A stretch of DNA of 64,000 nt from Linyphia triangularis (lineage: Eukaryota > Arthropoda > Arachnida > Araneae > Linyphiidae): contig OZ021727.1 of the NCBI GenBank assembly GCA_963978545.1, positions 50,721,487 through 50,785,486 on the forward strand. Direction: 5' to 3'. The notes under the pieces are model-generated. The model was not told where the DNA came from. It ran no database searches and worked only from the letters and a program-made list of their open reading frames with translations. Below, piece after piece: positions 1-12,149 of this stretch. Every line of letters starts with the position of its first letter. Position 1 is the stretch's first letter. Made by a program: the position numbers and the translations under genes.

Positions 1-45
1 CCTAATTTTAGAATATTATTTTTAAACACGTTTAATACTTTTCAG

Positions 46-222
46 TCTGGAAAGAAAACTTCAAATCTTTCATCAACTATTTTCGTGTAGTAACAAATGG
101 TTAAAATTTAGGGGACACCATTGAGACTAATGGCCAATTTCTGTATTTTTACGGTATGAGGTTCCTCAACATGATCTGGATTATTTGCTGTCATGGATAT
201 GCTTTTAGCTTCAGTAGCGTAA
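46..222 (+). pseudogene. Diverged copy of NRF-6-family exon 6 (paralogue, with in-frame stop)
   Basis: This stretch is colinear with exon 6 of the complete gene (20418-20594). It has exactly the same length (177 nt), the same starting phase, a ttttcag acceptor before it and a gtaagt donor after it. The translation shares TNG, GQ, MRFLN..WII and CHGYAFSFSSV with the TNG, GQ, IRFLS..WVI and CHTYGFSFTAV of the full gene. The family's Arg-X10-His spacing is kept. One in-frame TAA (102-104) replaces the Ala codon after TNG. I found no copies of exons 7 or later in the next 12 kb, so it is either the last surviving exon here of an upstream paralogue or an isolated duplicated exon. The rest would lie left of the window. 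Confidence 0.8.
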
Positions 223-1184
223 GTAAGTAACGTTGAAATGAAACCTCTTGAACAATTAACTTAAAAAAATATTAACTCTTGAATGATTAAAAAAAATCTG
301 CTGAATTTTCTCGTTGCAGATTTTAGTGCAAATAACTTTATTATATTACATATTTATTATATTAATATATTGTATATAAAAATAATATATGATATATATT
401 GTTACGAATTTCGGTATATTTGTAAACAATCTGAGTTCTGGTTTTCTTTATCGAACCCTGATAATCTGGTCTATGTCGTATTATAATTTATGAAAAGAAA
501 GTAATCTCTTTTTTTCGAAACTTTTCCACTGTTTATCAAAAAAAAAACATCAATCGCGCAAGTTTAAAATTGATTTTTTTTCTATATTTAGATATTTAAC
601 AACTCTAATATTTCATTGAAATATAAAAAAGGTGGTGAGAGCATTTTCTTCCATGCCTTGAAAAAATTAGATTCATACAAGGATTAGTTTTCCCTGAAAG
701 AGAATTCGCATGCGAAAAAAAAAGTAATATTTAACTTTTGACATAAATTAACTCAAAAACAAAAGCATCTCTAAATTTTTCTTATCAGGAGATTTCCCAG
801 ACACGTCTCTACGAATAGGCAAAATTTCATAATTTCAAATTCAATAGTTTTTTGCGCTGTGAGACAAAGAAGTACGCGCATCGGAAAAATTCTGAAACAG
901 CGGCAACTCTTTTAAATCCTTACTTTTTTTTAGTAAAGAGAAATATAATGTCTGTTAAAAATACTGATTTTATTAACTAAATGTTATAATCCAGTAAAAA
1001 TTGTGTTTCTCTTCATGTTCTTTTCTTTTACAAGTTCTCATAATGTAATGCTTTGTCATGGATTATTAATTAGTGTCTCTTATAAAAAAGGTCTCATCGC
1101 ATGTAGGTGTTCTTTTCCTTGCTGATCAAATTGAATCTAGAATGTTAAAGAGGTAGAGATAAGCTCATCGTAATCATCGATTTA
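223..1184. other. Non-coding AT-rich spacer
   Basis: No coding exon is recognisable. The 67-codon open frame near 283 is low-complexity AT-rich sequence rich in Ile, Tyr and Phe and is not supported as a gene. Confidence 0.5.
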
Positions 1185-1387
1185 CACTGTTAAAAATTTT
1201 GTTCCACCTTGCACCAAAAATTGGTTCCCATTTAGCTGCCACCAACATTTGGTGCTTAGTTTCACGATTTAATGGTGCAACCTCGGACCGTAAGCACCAT
1301 TAAATCGCAAAACTAAGCACCAAATGTTGGTGGCAGCTAAATGGGAACCAAATTTTGGTGCATGGTGGACAAATTTTTTTAACAGTG
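1185..1387. mobile_element. Foldback MITE, Tc1/mariner type
   Basis: The element is nearly all inverted repeat. The left arm begins CACTGTTAAAAA and the right arm ends TTTTTTAACAGTG. The arms pair along about 90 bp each, through matching GGTTCCCATTTAGCTGCC and GGCAGCTAAATGGGAACC blocks, around a short centre near 1283-1292. A TA dinucleotide flanks both ends (1183-1184 and 1388-1389), as expected for Tc1/mariner-type insertion. There is no coding capacity, so transposition would need a transposase supplied elsewhere. Confidence 0.85.
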
Positions 1388-2843
1388 TAGATAAACAACT
1401 GGATATACTGCTTAACGCTGGGGTAATGAGCCACCGCGGTAGCTAGATGCTTGGATGGAGGAATTTGCATTGCCGATGTGGATTGTCTTCGATCTTTATG
1501 GTATATTCGCGTTACTTTTGATATTTGGCAAGCAAACAAAAATAAGAATAAAACATATTTGAAGAAAATAGTTTAACTAATAAATAAAACTGACCAAAAT
1601 AATTCTAAGTATAGGATTTGTATATTTGAAACAAACATTTGAGATTAGTTACTGTCGATATCTGTAAACGTGTTTTATCTTTATTGATTTGAATTTAATT
1701 CTTTAAATTTTAAGTTACATAAATTAAATGTTTTAAAAATAAATTATCATCTACAAGTTATTAGAGTTCAGAAAGCAAATGAAAATAGACTTTAAAAGTA
1801 TATTTATTTTAGAAGTAGAAATAAAAGATAATTGAATAAATACAGTAAACCAGTTGAAAATAAGTAATAATAAGATTGCAAAATCCAAATTCATTTATAC
1901 TATAACTAACGTAATAGAAAAAACAATTTAAGTTTCAAAGGCAAACTTTTATATTAATTTTTCATGCTCAATATTATTTTATAACTTATGCATTTAAAGA
2001 TACAGGTTTTGAAACTTTTTTATGCAAGTCAAATACATATATTTGTTCCATTAATTCTAAAGTGAGTCTCTGAAAAAATCTTAATTGTAGTACATTAATT
2101 GATAAAAATTGGAGGTTTTTGTAAAATAAAATTAACCAACTGGATTAATTTTGGTAACATTTTAGCTTAAAAACTAAAACAAAATTATATGCTAATGAAA
2201 CAAATTTAATCAGTTTAACATTTATTCAATAAATCCTTCTAACATACAACAATTCATTTAAACAAGTGTAGAGTAAAATCCGAATCCGTTTTACAATAAA
2301 TAATAACGAGTATTCTTATAAATGAAATTTGAGAATTAGAAAACTATGAAGAAACTCGTGCCTTCCTGACACATAAACACTTCACTTTCTCCTAATTTAA
2401 TAAAAACATTGAAATAAATTAAAATAAAATAAACTTCTTTAATTTAGTACAAGTATTTTTAAGCGATTGCAAGAGGAGAGACGATTTCTCTCTAAAATTG
2501 AAGGGTTACATTTAAAAACAGAAATACAAATTGCTTTTGACAGTTTGGTGGGACTTCAAATTCCAACAAACAGTTAAAAAAGACTTGGTTTTTAAAATAA
2601 GTACGTAAGTAATAAAGAAACTGATAAACTTTGCCGTTTGTAATCAGCAATTTCATTATTAAATGAATTTAGATCAGAACACTAGCATTTTGAGTTATTG
2701 TTTCAATTTCCATTCCATCCATTTTTTTTTTTTTTTTTTTTTTAACGTATAAAAATATAGATTAAATAAAACATATCTAAAACAAATTATCCAGTTATAA
2801 ATAGAGTAATTATTTTATTTATTAAATGAGAGAACATGTAGAG
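1388..2843. other. Spacer with T-run
   Basis: No gene is seen. Bases 1400-1530 are somewhat GC-richer but show no family I recognise. A 22-nt poly-T run lies at 2722-2743. Confidence 0.5.
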
Positions 2844-3545
2844 CAGGGGTTCCCAACCGGTGGTAAGCGGGAACGTTTCAGGTGGTACGGTGGTTTCAGG
2901 TGAACTAAAAAAAAGGTTTATTGATCTTACAGAAGATAGTTCAATGAAAGATTATTTTAAAGAGAAATCTTTAATTAACTTCTGGATCGGATGTAAAACC
3001 GAGTACCCTTTGATCTCCCGGCAAGCTCTGCTATTTTTGATGCCATTTGTCACGAGTTACTTGTGTGAGAGTGGATTTTCAGAACTCTTGTACATAAAAA
3101 ATAAACATAGAAGCAGAATAAGTGTTGAAGAGGACTTAAGATTGAAGATAAGTTCCATTACTCCTAATGTTGATATTTTAATCGCAGGCAAACAACAAGT
3201 TTCGCACTAAAGACTATAAAAGTATATTTTGTATGATGATTAATACTTTGCTGAGTTTGTACTAATTTTTTATTTGTATGTTTTTAGACTTATGGGTAAT
3301 ACATAAAACTGTAAATTAATACCATTTTAATATTTTTATTTCTCCTTTATTATAAGCAAGTTATAAATAAACAAATATCTAACCATTAAATATGAAGTTT
3401 TCTCAGGAATTTAATTCAAAAAGTCTTTGAACATTTTTAGAAGAGTAAATATTATACGTTTTTTAAAATATTTAGGTCTGGTGGTACGTCAAAATTTCTC
3501 AAAAAGTCAAGTGGGTCGCAGGTGCAAAAAGGTTGGGAACCCCTG
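2844..3545 (+). mobile_element. Internally deleted hAT transposon
   Basis: The ends are a perfect 15-bp terminal inverted repeat: CAGGGGTTCCCAACC on the left and its reverse complement on the right. The element is flanked by a perfect 8-bp target duplication, ATGTAGAG, at 2836-2843 and 3546-3553. Both features are hallmarks of hAT elements. At 702 bp it is far too short for a full transposase and keeps only the C-terminal piece (2860-3210). It is probably a deletion derivative mobilised in trans. The identical target duplications suggest a fairly recent insertion. Confidence 0.93.
2860..3210 (+). pseudogene. hAT transposase C-terminal remnant (ZBED/SCAND3-like)
   Basis: An open frame of 116 codons lies inside the hAT element. 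It contains the hAT dimerisation region: FW followed by EYP, the block ALLFLMPFVTSYLCESGFS, and further on IKNKHRSR and EDLRLK, ending in a KQQVSH tail. This arrangement is typical of hAT transposases related to domesticated ZBED5/SCAND3-type proteins. The zinc finger and the catalytic N-terminal two thirds are missing. The first codons read out of the terminal repeat, so the annotated start is probably not a real initiation site. It is unlikely to be functional, although a truncated dimerisation protein cannot be excluded. Confidence 0.85.
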
Positions 3546-6500
3546 ATGTAGAGTATTAATTTCGCTTTCCTTTCCCATTTCTTTGCCAAATGCCCTTGAA
3601 AACGAATAAAAACAAGGATTAAATAAATACAAATCAAGTGTTTTATTCTAGATCATAATACTATTTATTCTGAATTTAAAATAGATTATTTATGATATGA
3701 ATTGCCTTATAAGAGATCAATCAATGTTAGAAGGGTCATTTTAGATATAATTCAATAATAAATATTATTAAAAAAAAAAAAAAAAAAAAAAATACATTAA
3801 TGTATTTGAATGACTATTTTTTACTTACCGGTGAAAACTATTGTTTATATTTTTCCGATTTGCGCTGTTGTTGCAATTATATGCAACACAGTAATTAACC
3901 ATGATTCAGGAAATAGTGTCCCACCTGCCATAGGCCATCAGAAATAGTCCATCCTGCGCAAGCCCAAACATGAAGTGGGGACTTAACCGGAACATATTTT
4001 TGACCAATTGACAACAATATCCTTAGGCTTAAAACCTAGGGAAAAAACAAAACGTAAAAATACGTATAAGCCATAAAAGTAGAACCGAACTTTTCAAGTA
4101 TCTTAATTGATGAGCAGCAGTTGTGCTACTTAGTTTTGACCGCTGAAAGTTCTTCAAAGGTAGAAATTGAATTTTTATAAAATCAATTTTACTAAAATTA
4201 TTATGAAAATTAGTGATTATTTTAAAGATTTTCGATTTTTTTTAATCTTTGACCCTCTTATATTTTAAATATGATTGTGTTTTGTTGCTTAAGTGTTTCT
4301 TTCTTCGCAATAATTCACTTCATTCGCAATAATTGCTGCCATAAATCTTTAAAAACAGTTTTAAACGACATTTTCCCATTTATTGGTAAGTGTAAAGTTT
4401 TAAAAAAATATTAGAAAATAAATTTACAATTTTTTTTTTTTTTTTTAAATCCATTGGACTCCATTGGAAGAATTTTTGAAAATGTCCGTATATAAATTTG
4501 GATTAACAATTTAACATAAACTTAACAAATCGCACAAAAATAATGAAAAATAATTCACTAGGATGTTAAAGAAAGTCACTGCGAAGTGTCCAGCCTTAAA
4601 AAGTAGTAATATCAAATTACACCCGAGTCATATTCAACAACATCCCTTTTTTCTTCCTATTTATGGTGTTATGTTAACTAAAATATTCTCGCTAGTAGCT
4701 TCACCATTTCGGTGAAGATATAAAACTAAAATACATTTCTATCTATGCCACTTGTTCCAGAATAGTACAAATTTGTGTTTTAATTTAAAATGCAATTAAC
4801 TTATAATTTCTATATATTTCATGCATTAAGAGTTGCTTGAAGTTGTTTTTTATTCTATATACTCAGTGATTTATTGTCTAAAAGCTATTAAGTTTACACA
4901 CATTTTTTTTTATTGTTTTTAAATGCTTATTTTTCATTATTCTATATAGTCTTGTTTATTAATGATTCCAATATTTTCAATAAAATGGTATTTTAAATTG
5001 TTTTTTGTGTAGTTCTATTAAATACACACTGCTTACAATTTTGTGTTGAGTTACTTTGGAATATCACTTAAAAGGAATTAAATTTATTTAGTTATTAATC
5101 ACAAATGTTTCCTTGAAATATTTTCCAAGTTTCTTCTGTTCTAAATAAGGCAGATCAAAACATACTTTTACTCAGTGTTAAAATGCATTTAGCTTTGAGA
5201 ATAACGAACATTATTAAGACTGTTTGTTCTAAGAATAGATATTAATAAATTTCGATCGATAAAAAAACTTTTGCTAAAGATCCATTGCCCCTCTTTTTTC
5301 TGATCGTTACAATTTTATTTTAAAACAACACAATTTGTAAGAAACAAAATGAACATTTGATAGCATAATTTCTCTGTTTTCTCAATGAATATATGAACTC
5401 ATGAAATAAAAACATTACAAACAATTGTGTATTCACGAAAATACAGCATCGGTGTGCATTATTTCTTGATATACAGGGTGACCATAATTATACCTCACCC
5501 TTTCAGAGAACCATCTTGAGCCGTTTTAATCAACATAAACTTGCTCTAACGACCTTTTAGAAGTGCTATAATATAAATACAATAATAAAATATGATAAAT
5601 ACACTATTTACATTATGGGAGATTAACATTCGAAGGGGAGAAATAAACATTATGCCAAAATTTAGCAACCAGATGGAAATATTACACTTTGAGTGCTTCG
5701 ATTGAAGTTAACACGAGGAAACCTTAAAGGAAGGCTACAAATAAAATTTAGGTAAAAAGACACCATTTCAATCTTTTAAATATCTATCAGAAATCGCTGT
5801 CCTTGAAGCTTTATTTGTGAAAATCTGAACAATTTTTATTTTATTATATTTTTCACCAAATTTCTTCACGACAGACGGTGGTATCACTGTAGTAGATCAG
5901 CAAAGTTTGACGAATAAATGTTGATTTTTACAGGTCCAAGAATGGTCTAGGCAGCGTCAGTTTCAAAATGGTCATCTGCATTGACCATTCAAGATGTTTC
6001 TTAAATAAAATGAGCATATCGAGGTATCATTATTTCCTGAAGACATTCTATCTATGTATATTGCATTCAACTTTTCATTTTTTTTTTTATTAAAAACTTT
6101 AAATTGAGGAAAAGTCAGACTCATAAGATTTTTAATATTTATGTTTTTGAAAATCAGAATGTTCATATAGCTTAGAAATATCTATTTAGTTTGCATAGGA
6201 ATTAAAAGATGACTTTATTTTCTTAAAATGGTTATGAGAAGTGAAACAAATTATTTATTGAGTTTTTATTCCTTAAAGTTAAAAACCCGTAAGTACAATT
6301 TTTAAACTTTCAAATTGTAATTACTCTTACATTCCGCATTCAGTTGAAGTTTACGTTGGAAATTTGTAGTTGTTAAGCACACTAAGAATGTTTAATAATC
6401 ATATTAACAGTAGTTTAAAAAATAGTCTGATTGTTTAGAACAGTCAAACCAACGCTATTATTTCATACCTTTTACGACTTTATCTTTTTATCAAACAAAA

Positions 6501-9500
6501 GTTAAATTCTGCATCCAACTTTAATAATCAGTTTATGAGACATTGCGAATTGGATTGTGTTCCACAGTTTGGGAAACTCTAATGTCAAAAATCGATTATT
6601 TGTTGTTGAGTTTTAATTTAACTATCATTTCCTCCTCTTTTTAAAGTTATTTTTCAGGGGCTGATGTCTGTAATGTGGGGTAACCTCAGTGGTACTTTCA
6701 CCCCCCCCCCCCCAGTTAACCACCAGTGCTTAAGATTATAATCCTGGAAAGGATTATTTAGATATTATTTATTAAAGAAAACGATATTTAATTTGCGATA
6801 CTTTTTCAGCTTACAAGGAAACATATGACGTCATCATCAAAAGAACAGTTAATCTGTCGCTACAATTGCATTTGAACCCTTTTATAATCCGTATGAGGAA
6901 AATTTGAGAACAAGGAAATGGTCACTACATTTGAATGACTTCACTTTAGCATGACACAGTACGTCTAACTGACATTTAACCTTGACGTTCAAAGTCTAAA
7001 TTGCTGTTTGAAAAAGATAATGCTTATTTCCGTCAGGAGCTGGAGTGAGACTAAAGGGCCGACGTGTACTCTCTTTTCAGGACATAAATCTAAAGTTCAT
7101 TGAATATAAAACGTTCAAAAGGGGAGGGGGGATTGCTTATTTTGGAATAATTTTGAACTTTCGTTAATTATTTTTGTTTTTGCTGTTAACATTTCATTGT
7201 GGTGTCAATTATTCTATTTTTCTTTTAATATTATTAAAATTAAAATTATTTCTGACTATATATTGAAATGATAAAAAAATATTTAACTAAATAGTTATTT
7301 TCAATGAAGAACCTAATGAAAATGAGTGCATCGTTTGGATCTTAAATGACAACAGAAAAAGCGCTATAATAGATTTGAGAGTTACTGTCAACAAATCATT
7401 TATCTTCCTTTTGATTAACATCACGTCGATTCATTTGTCAGCGTGTGCTTGGGGTTTGCATTTAATTTTAAATAATAAAAGCATCCCTAACAGCAATGTG
7501 TGGTAAAGTATGTTACAAAATTCATTTTTTTAAAAATAAACGTGAATTTCTACATTAACGTCTAATTAATTTGTAAAATCATGTCCAATTATCTTTTATT
7601 TATTCTGATAAACACAATTTTGGCTACAGGAAAGAGGATCAACAATGATCAGTAAAAAATTCACCTTATACCGTTATAGAAGGAGGTAGTGAGTGAGTGA
7701 GTCAATGATCAAGATAACTCTTATAGCGATACTCTTCAGGGGAAAATGGCATTTCGACCACAACAAAGCATTTTTTTCTGAAAAACATTTTATTGCGAAT
7801 TGTGTCATTAAGTATTCTACTTAGGCGTTAAGTATTCTTAGGTATCTAATGAACGTAACTTGGAACTATACCCTAAATCACTGCATAATGTTTTCTAAGT
7901 AATTTTTTTTTATTATCATCATCAGCAATAACTTGTGATCAATCAAAATACACTCAGTAAATAAATTTTCAATTTTTAGTGGCCGCCGAATTACCGCTTC
8001 TTAGCTTTACACATTCCGGTAGTATATGTGATATAATCATGCATCAAGTCCATATTGCACCAGATCTTGTATAATATAAATATATATATATATATCTTAG
8101 ACAATCGACTGCACTCATCCAAAAATTTATAATAATAATTTGGAAAGATTAAAAAACTTTTGCAAGGTAATGGACAGTTTGATTTAAATTGGAAAAATCA
8201 ACGTACTGGATAATAGTATAAATTACAGTATAATATTTATAGAAAAACACTAATATTGAATGCTAGGCAAAGCGACTTTTAAAGATTAAAATAAATGTTG
8301 TAGTGCTATATTGATTTTCGGTTTTGTGTGTTCTTAATGTTTGAACGATGGCAAAATTTCGGTATAACGTTGCGAATGTCCATTTTTGTTAATTCGAATT
8401 ATCAAAAGATCTTTCACCAAAATTTCCTCTGTAATTCCTTTCAGATATGGCACAGGGAGTTTACATTAATATGGAGTGTGGTGGCAACTGGTTCCTTAAT
8501 TCATGTATGGAGACTAATTTGACAGGTAAAAGGAAAGCTTTTTTGTTGGTTGGTGGAATAATCCTCCAGCCAGTTGAAGCAAAAACTCAAACCATATAAT
8601 AAACACCAATTTATAATTATTGATTTTGCATTTATTCCTAAATTTTTAACATTCATAATTTGTCCTCATTTTTAGTGTCTTTCATTAGTTGTTTCCTCAT
8701 TTTTCCTCAGAGTGTTGAAAATGGCGTCTAATGGCGACTCTACTATACAGCTCTAGCTCTTTGATACGTAGGTCTATGTACCATGAGTCTATATATGATT
8801 AATATAATTTACCATCATTCACAATTTTTGTTTTAAATATATTTATGGTATATGCCTTGTAAAATAAAACTATATTGCAGTGTTAAAAGATTTAAGATTT
8901 TGAAGTATACAATTTTCAATTGGCGATTCCGTCCACTATATAAGAAAGTGGTTGAGGTCTCAATAATTTATTTTTTATTTAATACCTTTAAAGGGGAGAA
9001 TAATTTGTATTTTTTGCAAATCAAGATTTTGGGCATCATAAGCTTCGAGCTAAGATTTTGTGGGCCTCAAATTGCGTCTGAACGCCTTGTCATTCTGCGA
9101 CACATGCAATTCTCCAAATGTTACAAAAGGGTCCCTTCATCAATTTATTTTCTACAAGGATGTCTTGGTAGGTATCTGGTACTGTCTTTGTTTTCAGATA
9201 AGCAATCACAAAGTAGCAATATTTTTTTTATTTTTTTTAAAAAGTTTATTTTTAAGGACTGGGTGGTTTGCTATCAATATCCCCAAAAGCAATATGTTTC
9301 TTTGCGATTTGTAAAGAGCATTTCATGACTCTTAGCTAGAGGTGGTTGCTGTATTTTTTACTAATTTATACAGTTTGAATAGCATACTGTCCACACTCGG
9401 CTGGTGCAAGAAATAATTAATTCATAATTTGTAATAAATAAAGTATTTTATGAGTTCCTCACCTATAATAAAAACTACGGTATTAACCCTTCGACCATAG

Positions 9501-9814
9501 TCATAGTCATAGTGAATGGGGGTGGTCAACTGAGCCTAGGTGCTGATTCCACTCCGACCAAGCGTAATTTCTTAAAAAGTTATATTCTGTAATGTCAGAT
9601 ATGCTGAATTTTTTTTAAACAATTTCTGGAAAATTTAAAACACATTCATTAAAAATTAAGGATCTTACTTTATACAATAGGTGTTAATTTTTTACCTCTC
9701 TTATTTTCAGAATAATTAAATCCCTCTCTGACACTTGCTGGATTTATTAGAGTATCTCTGTGGCATCAGCCATGAAATATCGCAAAAATTAAAAAAAATT
9801 CTAGATCACTTTTT
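3546..9814. other. Long intergenic stretch, no supported gene
   Basis: No recognisable coding exon. Landmarks are a 23-nt poly-A at 3770-3792, a possible mobile-element terminus ACAGGGTGACC near 5473, a 13-nt C-run at 6701-6713, a short TA repeat near 8078-8093 and a GTCATA-type short tandem near 9500. A 158-codon open frame at 8852-9328 has AT-driven composition and no motif I recognise, so it is not called. Confidence 0.45.
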
Positions 9815-10387
9815 ACTTTCAATTACCCATATGTACACATAGAGTAATGAAAGTAGTATTAGGTAAGAATTTCGACTTTTTTTTTTCCCCTCGCATTTCT
9901 TTACTTTTGGAACATCCTGATTTCAAAAAAGTGATCTAGAATTTTTTTTTGAGTGTGTGTATGTGTGTGTGCATAACTCCCGAACAAATTGATCTACAAT
10001 GTTCAAATTTGGTGTGCGGGTTGGTGATGACACAGGGACCTACCATTAGGGTTTTCATCATAACCGCGCATGCGCATATGGTAGCAGCCATTGAAAAAAT
10101 CATGTTTTTCATTAATTTTGCTAAAAAAACGGCTCTAACAATTTTGTTCAAAATTGCTGTGGTAATGCCTTTTCTAAACGTCGGCACTCCAGAAATTCTC
10201 ATAAAAATGCTTTAATGAAGTAAAAAGTTGAAAAACAAATGCCTTCAACACAGAGTTCTCTTTCCTTGAGGATACATCATCAACGATCGTTTTTTCTTCT
10301 CTGCTCAGTTTCACTGACAAGAAAGGATAATATAAGAATTATCGATATATATACCGCCAAAATCATCATTTTGACAAAGGGTATGGT

Positions 10388-10418
<31 letters not shown>
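9815..10418 (+). repeat. Interspersed repeat family 1, copy A
   Basis: This segment matches 44250-44815 along its length. Shared blocks include ACCCATATGTA.ACATAG, GATTTCAAAAAAGTGATC, GAACAAATTGATCTAC, AACGGCTCTAAC, GCCTTCAACACAGA and AAAGGATAATATAAG. It begins with a hairpin-like CTTTCAATTAC...GTAATGAAAG head and ends in a 30-nt poly-T run (10389-10418). Frames on both strands are short and not conserved between copies, so it looks non-coding. The class of element is unknown to me. Confidence 0.8.
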
Positions 10419-10423
<5 letters not shown>

Positions 10424-10424
10424 C

Positions 10425-10790
10425 CATACAAGAATGAGGAATTTTCACGTTTTTTGGTTTTATTTTTAAATAAATGTAGAGAAAAAATCTCGAAAAACAA
10501 TACAATTCTTTCAAAAATTTCAGCTCGTATAGATAGTTAAAAAAAATTAAAAAATATTTAGTTTTTCACTTTGCGATTTGGTGGAAAAAAAGCTACTTTT
10601 GCGTGTGACGTCAATGCGTAGATGATGAACCAGTCTAAAACCTGTTTTAGACGAGGAGGGAGTGAGGTTCCTCCTCTGATTTTCAACGGTATCTATGCGT
10701 AAACACGTCAAGGTTTTTTTTATTTGGTTTTGGTCACGTGACTTTTGCTTTGATTTCAGCTAATTTCAAACTCAATTTTTTAATAGTTGA
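10425..10790 (+). repeat. Interspersed repeat family 2, copy 1
   Basis: This is homologous, in opposite orientation, to 18640-18985 in intron 4 of the NRF-like gene. Shared blocks include AGTTTTTCACTTTGCGA, AAAGCTACTTTTGCGTG, GATGATGAACCAGTCTAAAA, TTTTAGAC and GGTCACGTGACTTTTGCTTT. The conserved parts include short palindromes: a TGACGTCA-type site, a GTCTAAAAC/GTTTTAGAC arm pair and GTCACGTGAC. There is no coding capacity. It lies directly after family 1 copy A, so the two may form one composite unit here. Confidence 0.8.
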
Positions 10791-10853
10791 AAGCATTAAG
10801 ATAAAAAAATAATCCAAAAGATCATCCAAAATGTAATTCACTTGAATAATCTG

Positions 10854-10913
10854 TTAAATCTTTAAAAAAAAAAAAAAACATGAACTAAGTTCATGTTTTT
10901 TTTAAAGATTTAA
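10854..10913. repeat. Long A/T-stemmed hairpin
   Basis: TTAAATCTTT followed by an A-run and CATGAAC is mirrored, after the three-base loop TAA, by GTTCATG, a T-run and AAAGATTTAA. The arms are about 25-30 bp and pair almost perfectly apart from unequal homopolymer lengths. A CTG triplet flanks each side. Confidence 0.8.
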
Positions 10914-11087
10914 CTGTTTAACGACTGCTGCTTTAAATCAGTTTAAAGTTATAGTTTATTTAAGTTAAAAACGACCTTGGAAAAAATAAATAAAAAGGAC
11001 ACAGGGTTCAATTTAACTACAGCAACTTTGAAAGTTTCGGGGTCCCAAGCCTGGACTTGTTGGCTTGTGCGGAAAGCGGACCTTGCT

Positions 11088-11300
11088 TTTAAGTTATACT
11101 AAACATTCTCATCTCCGAAATTTCAGTAAAAATTCGATTACGACTCATAAAGTTGAAAAACTAATGTCTTTAACAGAAAGTTTATATCTATTGAGCATTG
11201 CCTATCAACGACTGTTTCTCCACGGTTTCCCTTACTCGAAAGGATAGTATAATAATTATCATAAAATATATGTTACCAATTTTTCCATTTGGTGGATTTA
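11088..11300 (+). repeat. Interspersed repeat family 1, copy C (3' part)
   Basis: This aligns with the last third of copies A and B. Shared pieces include TAAACAT.C.C..CCGAAAT, TTCAGTAAAAAT, GTTGAAAAAC.AATG.CTT, and AAAGGATA.TATAA.AATTATC. The 5' two thirds are absent. Divergence is higher than between A and B. Confidence 0.65.
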
Positions 11301-11680
11301 TTGTTTACAAATGCAAATGTGATAACTATCACCGAAAATATTATCAAACTAATCATGAACATGAAAACGGTAAGTTACCCATGTCAAATTTAAATGGAGC
11401 GAGTATTAAAGTGCAAATGAAAGTTGTGCGATGTTCCACACCCACAGTTGAAAATTTGAACTTAATCGCCCTGTATAATTATTTACAAACCCTAAACGAG
11501 CACTGGGATAATAGGTTCAGATCACTAATGCCTTTATAAATTTAAAACATTGAGATTGGCCAAAGACCAATCTTTCTAATTTAAAAATGTCTTAACCTGG
11601 TTTTTTTAAGTAATAAAATAATCATCACAAACTAAAATACTTTTTTTTTTTTTTTTTTTTTTTTGTCGTTATGTTGGAAT

Positions 11681-12149
11681 CAGTGCTAGAAGTGCGGGTA
11701 GTGGGTAGACGTGGAGCGACGCGTCCCTCCACTTTTAAAGAAAATACCCATGCGTCGCCTCACTTCTAAAACCATTGAAATCCATCCCCCCACTTTTAAA
11801 AACACTTAATAGATCTAAAACTACTAAGAAAAAATAACATTAACCTTTAAATGTAGTGACATTTAGAAAAAGTGATTTAAAGTTTTCAAATGTAAAAAAA
11901 TAAGAAACTATTTATGGCATACGTAAATATCATACTATTATAAAAATGTATTATATTACTTTGTATAAAGATTTAAGTATTTTTATTGACACATACTATT
12001 ACACTTGGTCAACTTATAACTTTGAAGGAACTTTCTTTTAAGTTAAATTTCGCTTCTTGTTTAACATAAAGATGGGGGAAAAGGAGGGGGTGCACTTGTC
12101 ACCAACTTTTGGGCATAATCCCACCTTTTTTTCCCCACTTCTACCACTG
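11681..12149. mobile_element. Non-autonomous hAT-like element
   Basis: The left end CAGTGCTAGAAGTGCGGG and the reverse complement of the right end, CAGTGGTAGAAGTGGGG, form imperfect terminal inverted repeats of about 17 bp starting with CAG. A perfect 8-bp target duplication, GTTGGAAT, sits at 11673-11680 and 12150-12157. The 469-bp interior has no transposase. The termini differ from those of the hAT at 2844, so this is a separate family. Confidence 0.9.

Noticed and set aside
5470..5990. A DNA transposon starting at ACAGGGTGACC
   Set aside because: The string looks like a terminal repeat, but no inverted partner or flanking duplication is visible nearby.
8852..9328. 158-codon open frame as a gene
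   Set aside because: No motif is recognised, the composition follows the AT-rich background, and an overlapping frame of similar length exists. There is no splice or homology support.
9936..10215. Small proteins encoded on both strands in repeat copy A
   Set aside because: The frames are not conserved in copy B (44364-44622), where they are truncated differently. The similarity is at the DNA level only.
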